From Desulfobulbaceae bacterium (lineage in GTDB: Bacteria > Desulfobacterota > Desulfobulbia > Desulfobulbales > Desulfobulbaceae), in contig JALXCX010000058.1 in the NCBI GenBank assembly GCA_026990725.1, positions 1 through 8,464 on the forward strand: a stretch of 8,464 bases of DNA, written 5' to 3'. Positions 1 through 6,563 of the stretch are shown piece by piece. The notes below the pieces were generated by a model. That model had not been told where the DNA came from. It made no database searches and saw nothing but the letters and a program-made list of their open reading frames with translations. Each line of letters begins with the position of its first letter. Position 1 is the stretch's first letter. The translations under genes were made by a program, and so were the position numbers.

Positions 1-566
1 GTGGTGGTACTCCTTCTACAAAAGAAAAAAGTTATTGGGAAAACGGGACAATTAACTGGGTAACACCAACTGACATAACCGGGGCGCCAGGTTTATTTAT
101 TAACGAGGTGGCCAACAAAATAACAGCGTCAGGGCTATCAGGCTCTTCGGCAAAACTTTTCCCTCCTTACTCGGTTATGATGACAAGCCGGGCAACCATA
201 GGTGCGATAGGTATAAATACTCAACCCACCTGTACAAACCAAGGCTTTATTACTTGTTTACCAAACCGTTATTTCCCATATACCTATATCGCCAGTTGGC
301 TTAAAATCAACAGACCTCTTATTGATAATTTTGCAACAGGAGCCACATTCAAAGAGATTGCTAAAACTGTTTTCAAACGATTGAAAATTCCCAAGCCAAT
401 ATCGTCCATTTCTGAAAAATATCACAAACAGGTGGAGCCGTTGTATGAAGAGATAAATATTCTTTTGCAAAAAAACAAAATCCTCAAACAAACCAGAGAC
501 CTCCTTCTCCCTCGCCTGATGAGCGGCAAACTCAGCGCGGACCACTTGCTGGCCCCTGACAGCTGA
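1..566 (+). CDS. hsdS: Type I restriction-modification specificity subunit HsdS, C-terminal part (5' truncated by window edge)
   Basis: This is the DNA-recognition subunit of a type I restriction-modification enzyme, which positions HsdM and HsdR on a bipartite DNA site. The open frame is in phase from base 3 and has no start inside the window; the GTG at 108 is an internal valine codon. The 187 visible residues begin with GGTPSTKEKSYW and INWVTPTDI, the usual opening of a target-recognition domain. They pass through GATFKEI (visible residues ~113-119), which marks the end of such a domain, and finish with a helical coiled-coil stretch (~138-178) ending LLLPRLMSGKL, the conserved C-terminal region. 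HsdS proteins usually have about 400-450 residues with two recognition domains, so this is the second half. The TGA stop is followed two codons later by an in-frame TAA at 573-575. hsdR starts 15 bases after the TGA, as expected for one operon; hsdM is presumably upstream. Confidence 0.93.
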   Translation, partial: GGTPSTKEKSYWENGTINWVTPTDITGAPGLFINEVANKITASGLSGSSAKLFPPYSVMMTSRATIGAIGINTQPTCTNQGFITCLPNRYFPYTYIASWLKINRPLIDNFATGATFKEIAKTVFKRLKIPKPISSISEKYHKQVEPLYEEINILLQKNKILKQTRDLLLPRLMSGKLSADHLLAPDS

Positions 567-581
567 CACCTGTAACCGGAA

Positions 582-3500
582 ATGGCCTTTCTCAATGAAT
601 CCCACATAGAAGAAGCAGACATCGCCTTCTTCACAGCAACGCTCAAATACCAGCATAGAGACGGTTGGCAAAAGAAACTGCTGGGCCGGGATTCCCTCAA
701 GGATGTTGTGTTCAAAGACCGGCTTTACACCGCCCTTGCCCGCCTCAATCCCGAACTGCCTCCCATGTGCCTGGATCATGCCGTCCATGAACTTACCCGC
801 AGCCGGGCAAGCAGGGAGCCGGTGGCCGCCAATAAAGAAATTTATGAGCTGATTCGGGGCGGAATCCCTGTAACCTACACCAATGATGAGTGGCGGGAGG
901 TTCAGGATTACGTGCGAGTCATTGATTTCAACACCCCGGAGAATAATGACTTTTTGGTGGTTTCCCAGCTCTCCATCGAATACCTGAACATCAGCGGTAT
1001 TACCCGGAGACCGGATTTACTGCTCTATGTCAATGGTCTGCCTCTGGTGATGATCGAGCTGAAAAATGCCACGGTTAAGGTTAAACAGGGCTATGACGAT
1101 AATCTGCAAAAATATCGGGAAAACATCCCGCAACTGTTCTGGTACAATCTCTTTGTGGCCGTTTCCAACGGCATCAAGACCAGAGTGGGCAGCTTTCATG
1201 CCCCGTGGGAACATTTTTTCTCCTGGGCAAAGCTTGAAGATAACTGTGTCAATCCCGACCAGGACTCCTTGCCCGCCATTGAAACCAAAAGCCGGAAAGA
1301 AAAAAATCGTTTAAGCCTGCAGATCTTTTGCCAGGGGCTGTGTCGAAAAAAGAACCTCCTTGATTATTTAGAAAATTTTGTCCTCTATCACCGGGGAAAG
1401 GTCAAAATTATAGCCAAGAACCATCAGTTCTTAGGGGTCAATAACACGGTCAAGGCACTGGAACAGCGGGAGAACAATCAGGGCCATCTGGGTATTTTCT
1501 GGCATACCCAGGGATCGGGAAAATCCTATTCCATGATCTTTTTCACCCGCAAGGTGAGGCGTAAGGTTGCCGGCGACTGGTCATTTCTTATTGTCACGGA
1601 CCGTAATGATCTGGATGATCAGATTTTCCGTAATTTTCTGGAAACCGAGACCATCAGTCTACCGTCCGACGAAAAAGCCGATAAAAACAGTTTTCGTGCC
1701 AAGGGAGCCGGCAGTCGCAGACAGTTGCAGGAGGCCCTCAAGGCCAATAAATCATTTTACTTCACCACCATCTTTAACTTCGGCATCAAAAAGGGACTGG
1801 CTTATCCCTGTCTGAGCACACGGGACAACTGGGTGGTGATCGTGGACGAGGCCCATCGCAGCCAATACAAGGCCATGGGCGAAAATATGCGGATTGGGCT
1901 GCCTAATGCCCAGTATATCGCCTTTACCGGCACCCCGCTTCTGCGCAACGATTTGACCAGAGACTGGTTTGGTGATTACGTTTCCGAATATAATTTTGCC
2001 CAGAGTATTGAGGATGGCGCCACCGTGCCCATCTATTACAAAAAAAGCGTACCCAGGGTGGAGCAGGTCAATGAAGACCTGGTGGGTGATGCCGCCCAAA
2101 TTCTGGAAGACGAAAACTTAAGTGAAGAGCAGCAGGAAAAGCTTGACCGTGAATATTCCACTCTGCTGCAAGTGGTGCGACGTGATGACCGTCTGGAGGA
2201 GATCGCCAAACATATTGTCCGCCATTTTCCCTATCGCCTTGATGTGGATGATGACGCTGGCAACAGAAAGCCCATGAAGGCCATGGTGATTTCCATCGAC
2301 AAGTTCACCACTGTCAGAATGTATGACAAGGTGCAATATCATCTCAAGGAAGAAATCAAAATTCTGAACCGTAAAATTGCCAAGGAGCGTGATCCTGAGA
2401 AGAAAACACGCTACCAACGGGCTGTCCGGTTTATGACCGAAACAAAGATGGCCGTGGTAATAAGTCTTGAGGGAAGCGAAAAGGAAGAGAAAAAGAAATT
2501 TGCCGCTCAGGGACTTGATATCACGCCCCATCGTAAACTCATGGAGTATCCGGACGAGGATGGACGGAATATAGAGGATTATTTCAAGGATCCCAACAAC
2601 ACCTTTCGCATTGTTTTTGTAACAGCCATGTGGCTCACCGGCTTTGACGCGCCCACCGCTTCCACCCTTTACCTTGATAAACCCATGCAGAATCACACGC
2701 TCATGCAGACCATTGCCAGGGTCAACCGGGTCTATGAGGGGAAAAAGAATGGCCTGATTATTGATTATTTTGGGGTGTTCAGGAACCTGAAAAAGGCGTT
2801 GGCCGCTTATGCCGAAGGTTCAAAGGGCAAGGAGAAAGACGGAGACGGACTTGATGAATTTCCGGTCAAGGAATTTAGGGTTCTGCTGGACCTGCTACAA
2901 CAGGCGATTGCCGAAGCAAAACAGTATTGCAGCGAACTGGGGGCAGATATCGAGGCGATCCTCTCCCTTGGAGAAAAGGGGTTCAGGGAGGTAGAACTCT
3001 TTAACGATTACGCGGATATTATCCTGCGAAGGAATGAATACCGGGATCAGCTGGGGTTATATGTCAATACTATTTCGTCACTGTACGACTCGGCAAAACC
3101 TGAAATATATGAATATCCTGCTATCAAGCGGGATCGTGACGTTTTCGAGTATCTGCGCAAGGTTGTTGATCGTAATGTGGACCAGGACGAACAGGTTGAA
3201 CGGGCCAGGCAAAAACTTGATAATCTTCTGGATAGTTCCGTGCTTGGCCGGGGTGACTTGCAGACAAGAGATCCTGGTCGTTTTGAGATCGGCCGGGGAA
3301 CGCTTGTTGATCTTGGCCGGTTAAATTTTGAGCAGTTACGGCAGGAGTTTAAGGAGAAAAAACATAAGAATATAGAATTTGCCGATCTGCAGCAGTTCAT
3401 GCAGATCAAACTCAGGCAGATGCTGCGGGAAAATAAAACCAGGGGCGGTTTTCTGGAGCGATTTGAAAAGATTATTGACGAGTATAATACCGGCAGTCTC

Positions 3501-3896
3501 TCCATTGAAGAGGCCTACGAACAGTTAACCCGAGAGGCGGAAAATCTCAACGAAGAGCAAAACCGTGCCGCCCGTGAAGGCATGACCGAAGAAGAATTGG
3601 AACTCTTTGATCTGCTCAAAAAAGAAAAAATGACCAAAGCGGAAAAGAAGAAGGTAAAACTTGCGGCCCGAACCTTGTTGCAAAAATTAAAAAAAGGCCG
3701 GGATACGGTGTTGATCCGGGCCTGGTACAAGCATCTTGAGAGTCAGGAAAAGGTGCGCCGGGAAATTCAAGTTGTACTCGATGCAAATCTGCCGGATTCG
3801 TACGACCGAGGACTTTTCAGCGAAAAAACTGAGGTAATTTTTCAGCATTTTTATGCTCAGGCGGCACAGAGGCTGGAGAACACGGCAGTTGCATAA
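582..3896 (+). CDS. hsdR: Type I restriction enzyme endonuclease/translocase subunit HsdR
   Basis: This is the motor and nuclease subunit of the type I enzyme; it pulls DNA past the complex using ATP and cuts unmodified DNA. The 1104 residues match the family's usual length. An N-terminal PD-(D/E)xK nuclease is visible as RPDLLL, then MIELKN, giving catalytic candidates D145, E159 and K161. SF2 helicase motifs follow in order: Walker A TQGSGKS (K314), DEAH at 422-425, FTGTP at 448-452, LTGFDAP at 685-691 and QTIARVNR at 709-716. The last ~350 residues are charged and helical, as in HsdR C-terminal domains that contact the methylase core. ATG 582 is the first start after the in-frame TAA at 573, and MAFLNESHIEEADI fits the family N-terminus. 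The GGA just before it is too close to be a good Shine-Dalgarno site, so translation may be coupled to hsdS. The frame is intact, with every tryptophan encoded by TGG and no internal TGA. Confidence 0.96.
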   Translation: MAFLNESHIEEADIAFFTATLKYQHRDGWQKKLLGRDSLKDVVFKDRLYTALARLNPELPPMCLDHAVHELTRSRASREPVAANKEIYELIRGGIPVTYTNDEWREVQDYVRVIDFNTPENNDFLVVSQLSIEYLNISGITRRPDLLLYVNGLPLVMIELKNATVKVKQGYDDNLQKYRENIPQLFWYNLFVAVSNGIKTRVGSFHAPWEHFFSWAKLEDNCVNPDQDSLPAIETKSRKEKNRLSLQIFCQGLCRKKNLLDYLENFVLYHRGKVKIIAKNHQFLGVNNTVKALEQRENNQGHLGIFWHTQGSGKSYSMIFFTRKVRRKVAGDWSFLIVTDRNDLDDQIFRNFLETETISLPSDEKADKNSFRAKGAGSRRQLQEALKANKSFYFTTIFNFGIKKGLAYPCLSTRDNWVVIVDEAHRSQYKAMGENMRIGLPNAQYIAFTGTPLLRNDLTRDWFGDYVSEYNFAQSIEDGATVPIYYKKSVPRVEQVNEDLVGDAAQILEDENLSEEQQEKLDREYSTLLQVVRRDDRLEEIAKHIVRHFPYRLDVDDDAGNRKPMKAMVISIDKFTTVRMYDKVQYHLKEEIKILNRKIAKERDPEKKTRYQRAVRFMTETKMAVVISLEGSEKEEKKKFAAQGLDITPHRKLMEYPDEDGRNIEDYFKDPNNTFRIVFVTAMWLTGFDAPTASTLYLDKPMQNHTLMQTIARVNRVYEGKKNGLIIDYFGVFRNLKKALAAYAEGSKGKEKDGDGLDEFPVKEFRVLLDLLQQAIAEAKQYCSELGADIEAILSLGEKGFREVELFNDYADIILRRNEYRDQLGLYVNTISSLYDSAKPEIYEYPAIKRDRDVFEYLRKVVDRNVDQDEQVERARQKLDNLLDSSVLGRGDLQTRDPGRFEIGRGTLVDLGRLNFEQLRQEFKEKKHKNIEFADLQQFMQIKLRQMLRENKTRGGFLERFEKIIDEYNTGSLSIEEAYEQLTREAENLNEEQNRAAREGMTEEELELFDLLKKEKMTKAEKKKVKLAARTLLQKLKKGRDTVLIRAWYKHLESQEKVRREIQVVLDANLPDSYDRGLFSEKTEVIFQHFYAQAAQRLENTAVA

Positions 3897-4210
3897 ATAA
3901 TGAAAAGATTTTAGTGATATTTAATGAAAGATATGGGCGTTCATAATAATCGGAGTATTAAGAATATGCGAAATACACACCAAGAGATATTATCGCTGAA
4001 ACTGTTAGGAACGTACTGTGACCTAATCTGTAGGAATCAACATGACATTCTTACTGACGGCCAAGAATGAGTAGAATATGTTGACTTTTATTGGCTGGAA
4101 TTCTGCTACATTTATTATGCGGAAACCTTTCAGGAAGAAGGTAAACCTTACACGTTTTCGGAGTGCTTGATGTTGCCAATGGTTTCCTCTGTATGAAGTT
4201 GCATGGTTGA

Positions 4211-4487
4211 TCAGGCTCTTCGTTCTTGGCACCAATAAATAAATCTGACACCTTTTCTGCTCGGCCTGGCATCCTGATGATTATATTTTTTGTGGTATTG
4301 GCAGCTCAAAACCCCATGACATTGATGAAGCACAACAAGTTGGAGACATAATTCGTTGTGATTTATACCAGTTGTTACGAAACGAAGAAGGCATAGTACA
4401 AAATCGGATGGCAAAAGTCTTTTCCGGGTAGATAAATAAAATTCATTTGGAAAATCGTTCGACAAAATACTCATTTAAAAAAGGCAT
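4211..4487 (+). pseudogene. Possible frameshifted remnant of a PemK/MazF-like toxin gene
   Basis: Two adjacent + frames read like consecutive pieces of one small protein. Frame A (4211 onward) gives SSFLAPINKSDTFSARPGIL. A change of frame near 4275 continues with DDYIFCGIGSSKP, then EAQQVGDII and GIVQNRMAKVFSG up to a TAG at 4429-4431. The same frame then gives INKIHLENRSTKYSFKKGIL, ending in the TGA at 4488-4490 just before cas13b. The order 'polar N-terminal strand, RPGIL, short gap, DYIFCGI-SS, then R-KVF' recalls PemK/MazF-type mRNA interferases (RPAxV followed by D-hydrophobic-C-I-T/S). The likeness is from memory and weak. With a frameshift, an internal stop and no clear start, it cannot make a full protein as read. 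It could also be unrelated coding debris or chance. Confidence 0.25.
4480..4484 (+). promoter_or_regulatory. Ribosome binding site of cas13b
   Basis: AAAGG lies six bases before ATG 4491, within a run of A. It is a fair Shine-Dalgarno match at a good distance. The next in-frame upstream codons contain no better start, so it supports 4491 as the start of the Cas13b protein. Confidence 0.5.
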
Positions 4488-4490
4488 CCT

Positions 4491-6563
4491 ATGAAAAAAA
4501 ACAAATTGCCGAGACACGTTTTGGCCGCATATTACAATGATGCCCGCCTGAATATTCGAGATTGTCTAAATGATATTCGTATTAAAACCGGACGGAAAAA
4601 ATTCGACAATGACGACCAGAATATTCAATCCCTAAAACAACTGGCACTTGCCAGGGCCAATCCGGAAGATCAAAAGTACCTCATTAAGCAGTTACGCAAC
4701 AGGTTCAGGTCTCTTGATCCTCTAACCGATTCCAGACAAGACTGGAAAGACAGAGACAAAAATCCCTTGTTGGTTACTCCCGCAGATTATGAACAAGCAT
4801 TGATCCGGATGTTCACTCTGATTCAGGAACTGAGAAACACCACCGCCCATGCCATTGAAAAGGATCTGGAGCTGGAAAAGTCTCAGCACGAAAAACTCTT
4901 TCATGACCTTAGAGCTATTTACAGCGCCGCCTTAGGCACGGTGAAGCAGCGGTTTCAGATAGATAAAGAGACAATAGATCCCTTAAATCTTTGTGACCGC
5001 AACGGGAAGACCAAACCGCCATCGACGTTTAACCTTGCCTTATGCAGTTATTGGGACAATCCAAAAAGCAGGATGCAGTCTGAGAATATCTATGATTTTG
5101 GCCATGTTTTACTTTGTTCACTTTTCCTTGATAAGACACAGGGCGCAGAACTTGTGAACTATTTTTGGCAGGCAGGCTGTTGGCCAACTGTAACCCCTGA
5201 ACAAAAAAAAGTTGTCCAGGAACTGGTTGGCATCTACAGGGTCAGACCTCCTTTACGAAGATTGCACAGTGACAATCACGAAGAAGCCGTGACCTTGGAT
5301 GCAGCCTCACATCTTTCCCGATGTCCACGGATTCTTTTCGATGCTCTGCACAGAGATGATCAGAACCGGTTTCGGATAAGTCCCATGTCGGAATCAACGG
5401 ACCAATCGGTAGAGCAGGGGACATTTCTGTCAGACCGGAAACGAGATCGTTTTGTCGAACTTTTGCTCCATTTTTTTGATTTTGACACCAATGGAACTAC
5501 TGACAGTCGGCTGCGGTTTGCTGTTGATCTTGGTCAACTGTATTTTAATCTACGGGTCAAGCCAGGCAGCGAGTATACAGATGGACGACCACGGGTGCGG
5601 CGTTTATCCAGAAAAATAATTGGATATGGCCGTCTGACAGATTTTGACAATACAATAGACCCTGAAAAAGCTGTCCATAAACCTGAAGTATGGCGTCAAC
5701 TGGAAAAGAATCACTCCTTATCGGCTATGGAGGCCGACAAGGCACTTGCAACGGTTACTGACAAAATACAATATATTACACCCTATATTGTTCCCTGTTA
5801 CCCGCATTATCATTACGCTGACGACAGAATTGGTTTTCGGATAGATCGTAACCAGGATGCTTGTTGTCGGGCAGATTATCCTGACCTCAAAGTAAAAATA
5901 GAAGATAAGCCGGGTCCCCTGAATCCGGTTCGAGCCCAGGAGATGGAGCCGGAATTCTGGATCAGTTCGAAGCAATTGGTTTCCCTTGCTTTTTACATCC
6001 ATTTACAAAAACAATATCCTGAACCATATCTGCACCCAGCCATTCTGTTGTCCCGATACAAGAGTGGCATGAAACAGCTCTATAAGGCATTGGCCGGGCA
6101 GGTTCCCGAGTTTGAAGGAGAATCATTTTCAGACCGCAGGCGTCAGGCTGCCCAGTCCTGGTTGAATGAGATTTTTAAGGTCAGGGACGGTATGCCGTTT
6201 GCCGTCAGTCTGTCGGATTTACCCAAAATCGTAACCAGGTATCTTGTCGGACATGGCGAGAAACCAATCGCCAAGAAAAAAATTATTGCCCGCACAGAAA
6301 CGCTCATCGAGGAAACTGATCGTAAACTTTACCAGCTTAACAACATGGTTACGATCATTAAAAAACGTGGTAAAAAGGGGTTTCGTCCAATTAAATGTGG
6401 TCACATCGCAGACTTTCTCACCGATGATCTGCTCCGATTTCAGCCCGTTGATAAAGAGGAGAAGGACGGCGGCAAACTGAACAGCCAGCAGTATCAAATC
6501 CTCCAGGCCTCCCTTGCCTACTACAGCATCCATCTCGATGAACCACCGCAAATTGTTGATTGA
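4491..6563 (+). CDS. cas13b: Cas13b N-terminal part as translated up to the in-frame TGA (690 aa)
   Basis: This is the product expected if the TGA at codon 691 ends translation. It carries HEPN1 (R115/H120 in RNTTAH), the lid-region signature at 364-382 and a helical segment ending EPPQIVD. It lacks HEPN2, so it could not form the two-part nuclease site alone. In principle it could still bind or process crRNA, because processing maps to the lid and helical region rather than to HEPN residues (family knowledge), but that is inference. Internal composition is normal and there are no other disruptions. The break falls between the central helical region and the C-terminal HEPN2 half, not inside a visible motif. 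Confidence 0.85.
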   Translation: MKKNKLPRHVLAAYYNDARLNIRDCLNDIRIKTGRKKFDNDDQNIQSLKQLALARANPEDQKYLIKQLRNRFRSLDPLTDSRQDWKDRDKNPLLVTPADYEQALIRMFTLIQELRNTTAHAIEKDLELEKSQHEKLFHDLRAIYSAALGTVKQRFQIDKETIDPLNLCDRNGKTKPPSTFNLALCSYWDNPKSRMQSENIYDFGHVLLCSLFLDKTQGAELVNYFWQAGCWPTVTPEQKKVVQELVGIYRVRPPLRRLHSDNHEEAVTLDAASHLSRCPRILFDALHRDDQNRFRISPMSESTDQSVEQGTFLSDRKRDRFVELLLHFFDFDTNGTTDSRLRFAVDLGQLYFNLRVKPGSEYTDGRPRVRRLSRKIIGYGRLTDFDNTIDPEKAVHKPEVWRQLEKNHSLSAMEADKALATVTDKIQYITPYIVPCYPHYHYADDRIGFRIDRNQDACCRADYPDLKVKIEDKPGPLNPVRAQEMEPEFWISSKQLVSLAFYIHLQKQYPEPYLHPAILLSRYKSGMKQLYKALAGQVPEFEGESFSDRRRQAAQSWLNEIFKVRDGMPFAVSLSDLPKIVTRYLVGHGEKPIAKKKIIARTETLIEETDRKLYQLNNMVTIIKKRGKKGFRPIKCGHIADFLTDDLLRFQPVDKEEKDGGKLNSQQYQILQASLAYYSIHLDEPPQIVD

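Larger units (their letters stand above)
3897..4490. other. Interval between hsdR and cas13b without an intact gene; looks like decayed coding DNA
   Basis: No convincing complete gene, RNA gene or rho-independent terminator is visible in these ~594 bases. One + frame runs from ATG 3924 to TAA 4236-4238 and is broken only by TGA at 4068-4070 and 4194-4196. Its middle piece (4071-4193) reads like protein, for example VEYVDFYWLEF and YYAETFQEEGKPYTF. A separate coding-like patch at about 4211-4487 is listed on its own. The overlapping - strand frames (for example 4211-4474) have low-quality composition and no recognisable motif. The interval probably also holds the promoter for the cas13b operon, but no pair of -35/-10 boxes stands out. 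It is more AT-rich than the flanking genes, which would fit decay or a recombination junction between the restriction and CRISPR modules. Confidence 0.5.

Noticed and set aside
108..566. GTG 108 as the start of a complete 152-residue protein
   Set aside because: The same frame is open to the left edge and encodes a standard HsdS recognition-domain start, so the GTG is internal.
2118..2696. 192-codon frame on the - strand
   Set aside because: It lies wholly within hsdR, is antisense to conserved helicase coding sequence and has no recognisable motif; it is a shadow frame.
4331..4360. Inverted arms CACAAC ... GTTGTG, 30 bases overall, reminiscent of Cas13b direct-repeat ends
   Set aside because: Only one copy exists, the arms are in the opposite order to VI-B repeats (which begin GTTG and end CAAC), and the stretch lies in a coding-like frame.
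4437..4442. TAAAAT as a -10 box for cas13b
   Set aside because: No acceptable -35 element is found 15-19 bases upstream, and such a hexamer is expected by chance in this AT-rich stretch.
4023..4474. Overlapping - strand frames between hsdR and cas13b (70-87 codons)
   Set aside because: They have poor composition, no ribosome binding sites and no family likeness; the + strand patches look more protein-like.
6561..6563. Genome-wide reassignment of TGA to a sense codon
   Set aside because: HsdR uses TGG for every Trp and has no TGA in 1104 codons, and cas13b has just one internal TGA. cas13b also ends with TGA at a normal C-terminus, where read-through would run deep into the next gene.
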